Origin: Anaerolineae bacterium
Lineage (GTDB): Bacteria; Chloroflexota; Anaerolineae; Aggregatilineales; UBA3940
Length of the DNA stretch: 42,540 nt
Assembly: GCA_016926255.1 (NCBI GenBank)
Contig: JAFGOY010000021.1
Span: 1 to 42,540 of the forward strand
Reading direction: 5' to 3'
Numbering within the stretch: the stretch's first letter is position 1; each line of letters begins with the position of its first letter. Position numbers and translations under genes: made by a program. Of this stretch, positions 23,672-31,143 are shown piece after piece. Below the pieces are notes generated by a model. The model was not told where the DNA came from and made no database searches. It saw only the letters and a program-made list of their open reading frames with translations.

Positions 23672-25447
23672 ATGAGCAAGAACACCAACCAATCAGCCCC
23701 ACTCGTCCAGAAATCGCGCCCGCGTGAGACGGTTCGCGTCACCATGTGCGACGACGGCACCATCTGGAGCGCACCGGTCGGCACACGCCTTGAAGAATTC
23801 TTCAAACAGGCCGCCCCCAACCTTGTCCCGACGGCCCGTACCAACCCGTCGAAGGATGACCGCACGGTGATCGCCGCCATCGTCGACGGCCAGCTCCGCG
23901 AGCTGACCATCCACCTTCAACACGACGTTCAGGTCGAACCCGTATTGATGAGCGACTCCGACGGCCTGCGCATCTACCGGCGTTCGCTGTCCTTTTTATT
24001 GATCGTTGCCGTCGAGGAGCTTTTCCCCGGTCGCAAGATAACCATCGATCACTCCCTGCCCTTTGGCGGCTACTACTGCGCCCCGGTAACAGGTGACCCG
24101 TTTACCGAGGAAGAACTGGAGCAGATCGAGGAGCGGATGTGGCAGATCGTCGAGGCCGATGAGCCGATTACCCGCACGCCGATCCCGCTCGAAGACGCCT
24201 TCGAGATTTTCGAGCAGCAGGGCGACGAGGACAAGGTGCGCCTGCTTCACAGCCGCACGAAGAACTACCTGATCGTCTACGAGCTGCGCGGGGTGCGTAA
24301 CTACTTCTTCGGTTATATGGTACCCTCCACCGGCTACCTGACCCACTGGGACCTCACCCACGACGGCGAGGGATTCATTCTCCACTACCCGCGCCGCACG
24401 GAACCCAACGTCCTCCAGCCGATCACCGCCCTGCCCAAGCTTCGCCAGGTGTTCCACGAAACCGCCCACTGGCTGGAACTGCTCGGCGTCGAAGATATCG
24501 GCGCGCTCAACGAGGCGATCAAGAATGGCCGCGCGATGGAGTTGATCCTCGTCTCTGAGGCGCTCCACGAACGCCGCATTGCCGAAATCTCCGGGGCGAT
24601 TGCCGACCGCCAGCCCGGTGTCCGCCTCGTGCTGATCGCCGGGCCGTCGTCGTCAGGCAAAACCACGTCGAGCAAGCGCCTCGCCGTCCAGTTGATGGCA
24701 CATGGGCTGAAGCCCTACACCCTCGCGATGGACAACTACTTCGTCGACCGCGAAAAGACCCCCCTCGATAAAAAAGGCGAGCTCGACTTCGAGCATCTGG
24801 AAGCTGTCAACCTCGATCGTTTCAATCACGACCTGCTCGCGCTGATGGATGGCAGGCAGGTGCGGCTTCCATACTACAACTTCATATCCGGCAAACAGGA
24901 GGAAGGCGACACCGTCCAGCTGACGCCGGAGCACATCCTGATCGTCGAGGGCATCCACGCGCTGAACCCGGAGTTGGTCCGCGAGATTCCCCCCGACCGT
25001 CTGTTCAGGCTGTATATCTCCTGCCTCACCCAGTTGAACATCGACCGCCACAACCGCATCCCGACCACCGATGTGCGCCTGCTACGCCGCATCGTCCGCG
25101 ATTCCCGCAAGCGCGGTTATTCGGCCCTCGATACGCTCTCGCGCTGGCCGAGCGTCCGCAATGGCGAACGCCGCTGGATTTTCCCCTTCCAGGAAAACGC
25201 CAATGTGATGTTCAATTCGGCGCTGGTCTATGAACTGGCAATGCTCCGCCCGCTGGCCGAACCGCTGCTCTTACAGGTCGAACCCGGATCGCCGCACCAC
25301 GTCGAATCCAAGCGCCTGCTGACCTTCCTGCGCTGGGTCGAGCCGCTGCGTAAACTCGATCTGATTCCCGATAACTCGCTCCTGCGCGAGTTCGTCGGTC
25401 GCGGCATCCTCGACGATTACATCCCCGGCAAGCCGTCGCCGGTATAG
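23672..25447 (+). CDS. Uridine kinase-like nucleoside kinase with TGS/ThrRS-like N-terminus
   Basis: The protein has 591 residues. Residues about 20-90 are TGS-like and 95-170 resemble the second-additional domain of threonyl-tRNA synthetase (HSLPFGGYYCAPVTG in place of the usual HxxxH signature). The C-terminal half is a P-loop kinase of the PRK/uridine kinase type: Walker A GPSSSGKTTSS (324-334), MDNYFVDREKTPLD, LPYYNFISGKQ and ILIVEGIHALN. This three-part build is known for phosphoribulokinase/uridine-kinase-like proteins in several bacterial phyla. It should phosphorylate a nucleoside with ATP or GTP in the cytoplasm. It ends DDYIPGKPSPV, and this ending recurs at 26494-26526. Confidence 0.9.
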   Translation: MSKNTNQSAPLVQKSRPRETVRVTMCDDGTIWSAPVGTRLEEFFKQAAPNLVPTARTNPSKDDRTVIAAIVDGQLRELTIHLQHDVQVEPVLMSDSDGLRIYRRSLSFLLIVAVEELFPGRKITIDHSLPFGGYYCAPVTGDPFTEEELEQIEERMWQIVEADEPITRTPIPLEDAFEIFEQQGDEDKVRLLHSRTKNYLIVYELRGVRNYFFGYMVPSTGYLTHWDLTHDGEGFILHYPRRTEPNVLQPITALPKLRQVFHETAHWLELLGVEDIGALNEAIKNGRAMELILVSEALHERRIAEISGAIADRQPGVRLVLIAGPSSSGKTTSSKRLAVQLMAHGLKPYTLAMDNYFVDREKTPLDKKGELDFEHLEAVNLDRFNHDLLALMDGRQVRLPYYNFISGKQEEGDTVQLTPEHILIVEGIHALNPELVREIPPDRLFRLYISCLTQLNIDRHNRIPTTDVRLLRRIVRDSRKRGYSALDTLSRWPSVRNGERRWIFPFQENANVMFNSALVYELAMLRPLAEPLLLQVEPGSPHHVESKRLLTFLRWVEPLRKLDLIPDNSLLREFVGRGILDDYIPGKPSPV

Positions 25448-25472
25448 GGAATCCATGACACGATTTGACTGC

Positions 25473-25532
25473 CGTCCCCCCATTGCTAAGGGGGGACAGA
25501 TTCTCGCGGAGCGATAACCAGGGGGTGATCGT
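25473..25532. repeat. Family C nested-hairpin repeat, copy 5
   Basis: CCGTCCCCCCATTGCTAAGG, GGGGACAGATTC, inner stem TCGC-GGA-GCGA (25504-25514), CAGGGGGTGATCG. Confidence 0.72.
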
Positions 25533-25567
25533 CACTCTCTTTGATCATCTCTTTACATCATGCCACC

Positions 25568-25595
25568 GGTAGGGGCACGGCGTGCCGTGCCCGCC
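25568..25595. repeat. Family A repeat, copy 3
   Basis: CGGTAGGGGCACGGCGTGCC, GTGCCCGCC: same frame of GGTAGGGGC...GCCC with the inner stem GGCAC/GTGCC type. Confidence 0.65.
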
Positions 25596-25638
25596 TAACT
25601 TGTCCCCGCCCAACCCTTCCACCAGATCACAACAGGTA

Positions 25639-25668
25639 TTGTTGCCAGAGCTTTAGTTTCAGTAAAAT
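25639..25668 (+). promoter_or_regulatory. Possible promoter for methyltransferase
   Basis: TTGTTG, an 18-base spacer and TAAAAT, 57 bases before the start at 25726. Confidence 0.35.
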
Positions 25669-25725
25669 GTTGAAAACAGCGGTACGCCAGGAGCAATTAC
25701 ATCAATTGGGGAGATACTCAAACCG

Positions 25726-26487
25726 ATGAGTCTGCGTTTTCACGAAATTATTGAAGAAGGCATTCGCATTATTAACCCGTTCACAGCCGAGAAATTAGCC
25801 CGCGTCGGTGAAATCGTCCAGCCTGCCGCCACCACGAACATCCTCGATCTGTGCTGCGGCGAAGGCGAAATGTTGTCACAATGGGCCAAAACCTACGGGC
25901 TGCACGGCACTGGCATCGATCTGAGCCACGTATTTTCCGCAAGCGCGCGTAAGCGTGCCGCCGAACTCGGCGTCAGCGATCAAATCACGATTATTCAAGG
26001 TGATGCGGCACAGTACCGCGATTTGCTGCCAGACCCGGATCAGTCATTTGACATCGTCAGTTGCATCGGCGCAACCTGGATCGGGGATGGGCTGGTTGGC
26101 ACATTGGAACTCATGCGCCCGGCACTGAAAGAATCGCCGAACAGCCTGATCCTGATCGGTGAACCGTTCTGGAACATGGAACCCACCGCTGACGTGCTGA
26201 AAGCCGTGAACTTCCCGCCAGAATTGTATCTGACACTTCCCGCTACCCTGCAACGCATCCGTGACGCCGGGTACAACCTGCTGAGCATGGTCATGGCTGA
26301 CAAAAATAGCTGGGATCACTACAAAACGGCAGGCTGGATCAATGGCTTCCGGTGGCTGGCAGCCAATCCTACCGCTCCCGATGCTGCCGAATTGCGAGAC
26401 TGGCTCGAAACAGATCAGATGCGCTACATGACTATTGATCGCGATTACTTTGGCTGGGGGGTATTTATTCTCTCCCCGACTGACTGA
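25726..26487 (+). CDS. SAM-dependent methyltransferase
   Basis: The protein has 253 residues. Motif I is ILDLCCGEGEMLSQW (about residues 39-53), followed by GTGIDLSHVF, IIQGDAAQY and FDIVSCIGATWIGDG. It resembles the Methyltransf_25/ubiE-like enzymes that act on small molecules; the substrate is unknown. The only purine-rich site, GGGGAG, is about 13 bases from the ATG. Base use is slightly lower in GC than in the kinase gene before it. It stands between the kinase stop and a copy of the kinase's last codons (26494-26526), so it may have arrived together with a stretch of foreign sequence. Confidence 0.85.
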   Translation: MSLRFHEIIEEGIRIINPFTAEKLARVGEIVQPAATTNILDLCCGEGEMLSQWAKTYGLHGTGIDLSHVFSASARKRAAELGVSDQITIIQGDAAQYRDLLPDPDQSFDIVSCIGATWIGDGLVGTLELMRPALKESPNSLILIGEPFWNMEPTADVLKAVNFPPELYLTLPATLQRIRDAGYNLLSMVMADKNSWDHYKTAGWINGFRWLAANPTAPDAAELRDWLETDQMRYMTIDRDYFGWGVFILSPTD

Positions 26488-26493
26488 CAAATA

Positions 26494-26526
26494 GACTACA
26501 TACCGGGCAAACCATCGCCGGTATAA
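26494..26526 (+). pseudogene. Remnant of the uridine-kinase-like gene 3' end
   Basis: Read from 26494 the bases encode DYIPGKPSPV and a stop, the same as the end of the kinase at 25418-25447. Four codons (Ile, first Pro, Lys, second Pro) differ at the third base and the stop is TAA instead of TAG; all changes are silent. Upstream of it the frame is closed by the methyltransferase end. It is best explained as the tail of a related kinase gene left by recombination or insertion. Confidence 0.7.
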
Positions 26527-26569
26527 ATTACCCAATGCCTTCTTGAATCTCCCTAAAATCAAATTCGCT

Positions 26570-26599
26570 GGTAGGGGCGGGGCTTGTCCCCGCCCTTTA
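26570..26599. repeat. Family A repeat, copy 4
   Basis: GGTAGGGGCGGGG-CTTGT-CCCCGCCC, the cleanest copy, with an 8-bp perfect stem. Confidence 0.75.
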
Positions 26600-26748
26600 T
26601 CTTCTGGCTAGTCATAGCCAATGCCGATTGCTACCAAAACCTCGCTATGTTCGTATACGATTTTGAATCTATAGCTGGCGGCTCTGGTAATAATCGTCGG
26701 ACTGCCGCTTCCTTGGCGGCAAACGACTCACAGAATAAAGGGATTGAG

Positions 26749-28299
26749 ATGAACAGGAAAAAACGGATACTGAGTGGACTATATCTAGGCGTTTCTCTGG
26801 CGGCGTTTTCCCTCTCAATGTTCAAAATCGATAACCCGATCTGGATCGCGGGCTGGATCGCCCCTGTGTTCCTCATCCGCTTTATGCGCGATAACAAGTG
26901 GGCTTTTTCGATTGTGCTGTGTTTCCTCACCCTGCAAATAGCCTCGTTTATTGGCGCAATCCCCCGCTTCGAAATGATGACAGCCTCGTCGGTCAAAATG
27001 AGTTTTCCATTTGTGCTTACAATGCAGCTACGATCAGGCGCGATGTTTTTTGTCCTATCATTTTTGATCCCGTTTATTGTGGACAAAGCCCTGCACAAAC
27101 ACCTGCCAAAGTTTGCTGCCACACTCGTCTATCCATCGACAGTAGTCGCTGTTGAATTACTGTTCTGTTTAATTACAGGCGCTGGTTACACCTTTAGCGA
27201 TTCCCAGTATTCACTCGCCCCCCTCGTTATGACCGCCTCACTTTTTGGCATTTTTGGGTTGAGTTTCATGGTTGCCTGGTTTGCCCCCATGATCAATGCC
27301 CTGTGGGAAGAAGACTGGAATATAAAACACCTCGGCGCCACTGGATGGGTTTATTCAGCCATCATGACAGCGATGCTGCTGTACGGCGGAATCGTGAGCG
27401 CCTTTCCTCAGGAACCATCTGAGACTGTCGCTGTAGCAGGGATCACAATCGAAAACGGCTTTTTTGACCGTATGGCTGGATCAGAATTGTACGTTAGCGA
27501 GCTTTTCGATTTAGATCCGGCTGAAACCGCAAACCTGATGAGCAGTCCGCAATCACATCTGGATGAGGTACGGCAAAAAACCCTGGCAGCGGTTGATGCC
27601 GGTGCAGAAATTATCGTCTGGCAGGAATACGCATTGACACTGGATTCATCTGTTGCCGATAGTTATCTACAGGAAATACAGAACCTGGCCGATCAAGAGG
27701 ACATCTATATATTGGCCTCGTATATAAGAGTGCTGAATGAAGCAGAGCGAAGCGATCAGCCGATGAAAAACATGAGCATCCTCTACACGCCAGAGGGCGA
27801 TATTGGCTGGGAGTATGCAAAAGCCTTTCCTGCTCCCGGGTATGAAGATTTGATGGTTGAATCTGGCACAGCCGACATTCCTTATCTGGATACACCCTAC
27901 GGCAGGATTGGTCAGGTCATCTGTGCGGATATGATCTATCCCCAATATATTCAGCAAGCAGCCGCTAAGAATATCGATCTGCTGCTGGTTCCCTCGTACG
28001 ATACGACCTTCCTGACCCCTCTACTTACCTTTAGCAGCGCGTATCGAGCAGTTGAAAATGGCTTTACGATGGTCAGGATTACAGGCGACGGCTATAGTGC
28101 GGTCATCGATCCGTACTATCGTGTCTGGGCTGGACAGAACTTCTTTGAACAGGGATCGATGAATTTCTACGCCAACGTACCGGTTGTTTCCAGGAACACC
28201 GTCTATGCCAGTATTGGATATCTCTTCCCATACGTTGTCGTACTGCTTCTGATTTCTCTCACTGTATTAGCGATTGCCCGGAAAGCGAAAGAGAGGTAG
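26749..28299 (+). CDS. Apolipoprotein N-acyltransferase-like protein
   Basis: The protein has 516 residues from ATG 26749 (MNRKKRILSG), with AGGG six bases upstream; the longer frame starts in non-coding repeat sequence. Six or seven N-terminal membrane segments span residues 8-215. A nitrilase-fold domain follows (about 226-490) with the catalytic triad Glu293 (IIVWQEYAL), Lys358 (WEYAKAFPAPGYED) and Cys392 (QVICADMIYP). A last membrane helix lies at about 488-508. This is the layout of Lnt, which adds the third acyl chain to lipoproteins; overall similarity to classic Lnt looks distant. Five lipoprotein genes in this window are possible substrates. Confidence 0.85.
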   Translation: MNRKKRILSGLYLGVSLAAFSLSMFKIDNPIWIAGWIAPVFLIRFMRDNKWAFSIVLCFLTLQIASFIGAIPRFEMMTASSVKMSFPFVLTMQLRSGAMFFVLSFLIPFIVDKALHKHLPKFAATLVYPSTVVAVELLFCLITGAGYTFSDSQYSLAPLVMTASLFGIFGLSFMVAWFAPMINALWEEDWNIKHLGATGWVYSAIMTAMLLYGGIVSAFPQEPSETVAVAGITIENGFFDRMAGSELYVSELFDLDPAETANLMSSPQSHLDEVRQKTLAAVDAGAEIIVWQEYALTLDSSVADSYLQEIQNLADQEDIYILASYIRVLNEAERSDQPMKNMSILYTPEGDIGWEYAKAFPAPGYEDLMVESGTADIPYLDTPYGRIGQVICADMIYPQYIQQAAAKNIDLLLVPSYDTTFLTPLLTFSSAYRAVENGFTMVRITGDGYSAVIDPYYRVWAGQNFFEQGSMNFYANVPVVSRNTVYASIGYLFPYVVVLLLISLTVLAIARKAKER

Positions 28300-28350
28300 T
28301 GAACCGCCCCTCCGTCCTTCACATATAGACAAACCACGAGAAGTCATGCC

Positions 28351-28407
28351 GTCCCCCTTTGTTAAGGGGGGCAGCTTCTCGCTTTACGAGAAGCGGGGGG
28401 TGATCAT
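28351..28407. repeat. Family C nested-hairpin repeat, copy 6
   Basis: GTCCCCCTTTGTTAAGGGGG, then inner hairpin GCTTCTCG-CTTTA-CGAGAAGC (28374-28394), then GGGGGGTGATC. The inner stem is shared with the relic at 14363. Confidence 0.8.
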
Positions 28408-28451
28408 CGCGAACAGCCCAATACCGCATACCTGAAAGGTACAAAACACGC

Positions 28452-28505
28452 CAACCCACCTGCCCCCTTGAGGGAAGTGCCGCGCAGCGGCGAAGGGGGT
28501 GGGGT
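28452..28505. repeat. Family C nested-hairpin repeat, copy 7
   Basis: CAACCCACCTGCCCCCTTGA, GGGAAGT, inner hairpin GCCGC-GCA-GCGGC (28479-28491), GAAGGGGGTGGGG. It is nearly the same as 30968-31024 apart from the inner stem. Confidence 0.8.
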
Positions 28506-28510
28506 ATATC

Positions 28511-28560
28511 GCCCCCAAGCCTGGGGGAGATAGCCGACCATAGGTCGGTCAGAGGGGGTT
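28511..28560. repeat. Family C nested-hairpin repeat, copy 8
   Basis: GCCCCCAAGCCTGGGGGAGA, inner hairpin CCGACC-ATA-GGTCGG (28534-28548), TCAGAGGGGGTT. Copies 6-8 fill the gene-free stretch 28300-28641. Confidence 0.8.
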
Positions 28561-28641
28561 ATCCTGTCTTCGTCAGTCGTCATCTCGACGAGTACCATCG
28601 TCAATGGTATACCGATGTCGAGTATGTTTGTCGTCTCAAAC

Positions 28642-29319
28642 TCAATCCCAGTCAAAGGGATCTTTTGGGGCGGTGTCTCTTAAGTCAGACGTTGGATACA
28701 GAGTGGGGTTTTCCTCCAATATATAGTTAGACCACAATGAGTTGTAGAACTCTTCTTCGGTCATTGGGGTAAAATAACGAATCGCTCCGATGGCCAGACT
28801 CTCTGAAACTATACTTACCTCGGCTTGGATTCCTTTGGTTGGCCAGACAATCGTGCGCGCAAAACCACCATTGCTATATCCAACCAGTTCGGCACGTCCA
28901 TACAGTTCCTTTGCCTGTTCAAATGTTCGTGGTATTTCTGCCCTTTGAAAAGTGGGCTGACGTGGATAAGTCTGCCCAAACTCCAAACCTATTACTGTGT
29001 CACCAGCTATCCAAACGTTAAAGCTATTACCATCATCCTCTTTGAAGATATAAAGACATGCCTCAGGTCGACCATCAGGCCGCAAGCGAGTCAAATCCGG
29101 TTCACCGAACTCAGCTATGATATCCTGCTCTGTTGACTCACCTATAGTAACATTCAACCATGTCCAGGCTGATGCTTCCGGCAAGTTTTGACCGGGGACA
29201 TCCGCCCCGGTACATTCCTTTTGTTCCGTAATCGTATCCCTATCTGTAGTTACCTGAGAACAAGCTCCAAGTACTCCCAACAATACGATTAGCATTAAAC
29301 ACTGGATTTTATTACTCAT
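28642..29319 (-). CDS. Small lipoprotein, BamE/SmpA-like motif
   Basis: The protein has 225 residues from the ATG at 29319 (MSNKIQ); an ATG four codons earlier (29331) is also possible and neither has a strong ribosome site. The lipobox is LGAC (Cys20). The region LNVTIGESTEQDIIAEFGEPD (about residues 54-74) resembles the start of the SmpA/OmlA/BamE-like fold, a two-helix, three-strand unit common in lipoproteins; that is a weak match. The rest is unrecognised. GC and codon use are lower than in the neighbours, which may mean recent arrival. Confidence 0.78.
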   Translation of the reverse strand: MSNKIQCLMLIVLLGVLGACSQVTTDRDTITEQKECTGADVPGQNLPEASAWTWLNVTIGESTEQDIIAEFGEPDLTRLRPDGRPEACLYIFKEDDGNSFNVWIAGDTVIGLEFGQTYPRQPTFQRAEIPRTFEQAKELYGRAELVGYSNGGFARTIVWPTKGIQAEVSIVSESLAIGAIRYFTPMTEEEFYNSLWSNYILEENPTLYPTSDLRDTAPKDPFDWD

Positions 29320-29418
29320 GTTGACTACCATCCGCGGCTGATAAACGAAGTCTCTCCGTAGGCACAGAAGGAATTGTCCACAACGCCATCGCCGACACCG
29401 TCAAACCTGAACGATAGA

Positions 29419-29468
29419 CGTTTTGGCGCAGTCAAAACTCCTATGTCAATAGGCTCCCGCCTATTGAC
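29419..29468 (-). repeat. Family D double-hairpin repeat, copy 1
   Basis: Read on the minus strand: GTCAATAGGC-GGGA-GCCTATTGAC, then ATAGGA, then GTTTTGAC-TGC-GCCAAAAC. The TAG stop of the membrane protein gene lies inside the first stem. The order and spacing match the copies at 41861, 41969, 42118 and 42361. Confidence 0.75.
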
Positions 29469-29853
29469 GCAGCCGCCCGAACAGGTTCCCGGCGATGATC
29501 GTAAACACGAACAGCGACAGCACCTCCCCCGCGAAGAATCGAATCGCCCACACGGTCGATTTCGTCAGCAGTTCCCTGACCACCCCCCGCATCGATTCGT
29601 TGTCCGACGCCCCCAGCACCGAAAACAGCGAGAACTGCCCCGACACCGAAAAGATGATCGTCAGCCCCGCGCACACAATCGCCAGGAAGAACGATACCCG
29701 GTAGAGAATCTTCTCCACCGTCGATCCCGGCTCGACGAACACCTTCTCTTTCAGCGTCGCCATCACCAGTATCAGCCCGGTCGAGAGCGCGATGATCTGC
29801 CCAAACCAGTTGGTGAACAACTCGATGAATTTCAGAAAAGTCTCTTCACTCAC
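29461..29853 (-). CDS. Small three-helix membrane protein
   Basis: The protein has 130 residues from a GTG at 29853 (VSEETFLKFIELF), chosen because GGAGGAG lies nine bases upstream; the longer open frame crosses the promoter region of the divergent gene. Three hydrophobic helices are visible: WFGQIIALSTGLILVMATL, ILYRVSFFLAIVCAGLTIIF and FFAGEVLSLFVFTIIAGNLF. I do not recognise the family. The last codons and stop fall in a family D repeat. It diverges from the AbrB-like gene. Confidence 0.72.
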   Translation of the reverse strand: MSEETFLKFIELFTNWFGQIIALSTGLILVMATLKEKVFVEPGSTVEKILYRVSFFLAIVCAGLTIIFSVSGQFSLFSVLGASDNESMRGVVRELLTKSTVWAIRFFAGEVLSLFVFTIIAGNLFGRLRQ

Positions 29854-29946
29854 GTTTTCATGCTCCTCCGCAGCAGTTGATCCATGCCTCCAACCATCAT
29901 ACACGAAAAGCCGCAGCGGAAAAGGTGCAGGATTGAAACCATCGTC

Positions 29947-29952
29947 TATAAT
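29947..29952 (+). promoter_or_regulatory. -10 element for the AbrB-like gene
   Basis: A consensus TATAAT lies 39 bases before the start at 29992. No -35 box is seen at the normal distance (TTGAAA is only eight bases upstream). Confidence 0.45.
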
Positions 29953-29991
29953 CGAATCGGTTTCCCTTTTTTCTCGTGAACGGAGCGAACC

Positions 29992-30390
29992 ATGCCCCAA
30001 CTGGTCAAAGGTGGAAAATGGGTCTTTGGCTGGACGATTGTCAACCCCAGCCGTTTAATCACCATACCGCCCGCCGCCTGGATCGAATATGGATTCCAGG
30101 TCGGCGACAAGATTGCGTTTCTCAAGGGGAGCAAGACGTCGGGCGGATTCGCCATCGGGCGGATGGTCGTCCTGACTCAGAAATCCACCCCCATTATCGA
30201 CCACGCCCTCGCCCACGCGGAGATCGCCGAAGCGGGCCGCATCGCCCTACCCCCAACCATCAATGTCCACACCGGAGATCGTCTACTGGTGGTGCGCGGC
30301 AGCGGCCTCGCCCTCGGATTCTTGATCAAAGGCCCGATCATCGATGAGGCGATCAATCACCCGGAAATCGAAACCTTTACCTGCGATTGA
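29992..30390 (+). CDS. Possible AbrB/SpoVT-like protein
   Basis: The protein has 132 residues; GGAG lies six bases before the ATG. Two similar halves are visible: RLITIPPAAWIEYGFQVGDKIAFLKGS (about residues 21-47) and RIALPPTINVHTGDRLLVVRGSGLALGFL (about 83-111). Each has the (I/L)xxPxxxxxxxxxGD pattern of swapped-hairpin AbrB beta-barrels, so a tandem AbrB-like fold is likely. That fold usually binds DNA or acts as an antitoxin, but no toxin gene is adjacent: the divergent gene is a membrane protein and the convergent one another membrane protein, whose stop is 5 bases away. Confidence 0.65.
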   Translation: MPQLVKGGKWVFGWTIVNPSRLITIPPAAWIEYGFQVGDKIAFLKGSKTSGGFAIGRMVVLTQKSTPIIDHALAHAEIAEAGRIALPPTINVHTGDRLLVVRGSGLALGFLIKGPIIDEAINHPEIETFTCD

Positions 30391-30395
30391 ATCGA

Positions 30396-30794
30396 TCAGG
30401 TGGTCGCCTTCCCCGGCCTGATCGCCGACACCAGCGGGATCACATAACACGCCACGACAATCGAACACAGCACCACCACGAACAGCGCATCCACCGCAAA
30501 CCCGACGTAGATCAGTTCCAGAATCACCCGCCACAGCCAGAACGCCACCAGCATCCCCGTCACGCCCCGGCCAATCGCAGTCGTCGTCAGGCTCTCGGTA
30601 TACCCCAGCGTGATGAACGCATATCCGAAGATCACGGCGGTCGTCGCATAGTTGAAAATATACATAATGTCCCGGTCGGCTTTGGACAATGGCGCGAGCA
30701 CCTCGCCCCAGTTGAACAACTGCGGAAATACCACGTGGAAAATCCCAAAGAACACCGTGATCCCGCCCGCAATGCGCAGCAAAGTCTTGTTCAT
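30396..30794 (-). CDS. Small four-helix membrane protein
   Basis: The protein has 132 residues from the ATG at 30794 (MNKTLLRIAGG), with AGGAG nine bases upstream. Four membrane helices: LLRIAGGITVFFGIFHVVF, YIFNYATTAVIFGYAFITLG, GMLVAFWLWRVILELIYVGF and ALFVVVLCSIVVACYVIPLV. The pattern resembles DoxX/DUF4345-like small membrane proteins but I cannot place it. Its stop is 5 bases from the convergent AbrB-like gene's stop. Confidence 0.75.
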   Translation of the reverse strand: MNKTLLRIAGGITVFFGIFHVVFPQLFNWGEVLAPLSKADRDIMYIFNYATTAVIFGYAFITLGYTESLTTTAIGRGVTGMLVAFWLWRVILELIYVGFAVDALFVVVLCSIVVACYVIPLVSAIRPGKATT

Positions 30795-30918
30795 CTTTAC
30801 GTTCTCCTGATTATCGTTATAAGTCAATCCGCACCCATTATATTCCATCTTTCTAAACTTTCAAAAGTTTATAAAAGTACTGGCGACATAAAATCCGATC
30901 CCCGCCCGGCCTCAGATC

Positions 30919-30944
30919 GTTAGCCCGGCGGCTTCAGCCCCGGG
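30919..30944. repeat. Family B repeat
   Basis: GTTAGCCCGGCGGCTTCAGC, CCCGGG: a good copy of the TAGCCCGG...CTTCAG...CCGGG unit. Confidence 0.7.
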
Positions 30945-30967
30945 TTTTCGAATCGTAAATATAATAG

Positions 30968-31024
30968 CCAACCCACCTGCCCCCTGAAAGGGGGAAGTGG
31001 CGCGTAGCGCCGAAGGGGGTGGGG
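30968..31024. repeat. Family C nested-hairpin repeat, copy 9
   Basis: CAACCCACCTGCCCCCTGAA, AGGGGGAAGT, inner hairpin GGCGC-GTA-GCGCC (30999-31011), GAAGGGGGTGGGG. It is the close partner of 28452-28505. Confidence 0.8.
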
Positions 31025-31053
31025 TGCTCCTCCACGACAAAATCGAGCGCCCC

Positions 31054-31082
31054 TTGACACGCCGCCCAAACGGGTGTACCTT
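31054..31082 (+). promoter_or_regulatory. Promoter of the ICMT-like operon
   Basis: A perfect -35 TTGACA, a 17-base spacer and a weak -10 TACCTT. The operator palindromes follow at once, over the expected transcription start. Confidence 0.5.
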
Positions 31083-31083
31083 A

Positions 31084-31117
31084 TAGACTGAATAGTCTAG
31101 ACCAATCAGTCTAGACT
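31084..31117. promoter_or_regulatory. Double palindromic operator
   Basis: TAGACT-GAAT-AGTCTA (31084-31099) is followed by the palindrome AGTCTAGACT (31108-31117); the half-site AGTCTAGAC occurs in both. Its place directly downstream of the promoter suggests a repressor site. The regulator (TetR-, MarR- or PadR-like) is not encoded next to it. Confidence 0.6.
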
Positions 31118-31143
31118 GGCAAGTCAACGAAAGGATACGTACC

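Noticed and set aside
23672-25447. Threonyl-tRNA synthetase
   Set aside because: Only the TGS and second-additional-domain-like parts resemble it; the catalytic half is a P-loop nucleoside kinase.
29461-30390. AbrB-like protein and divergent small membrane protein as a toxin-antitoxin pair
   Set aside because: Toxin-antitoxin genes are normally in one operon; these are divergent with separate ribosome sites, and the membrane protein has three helices, unlike known toxins.
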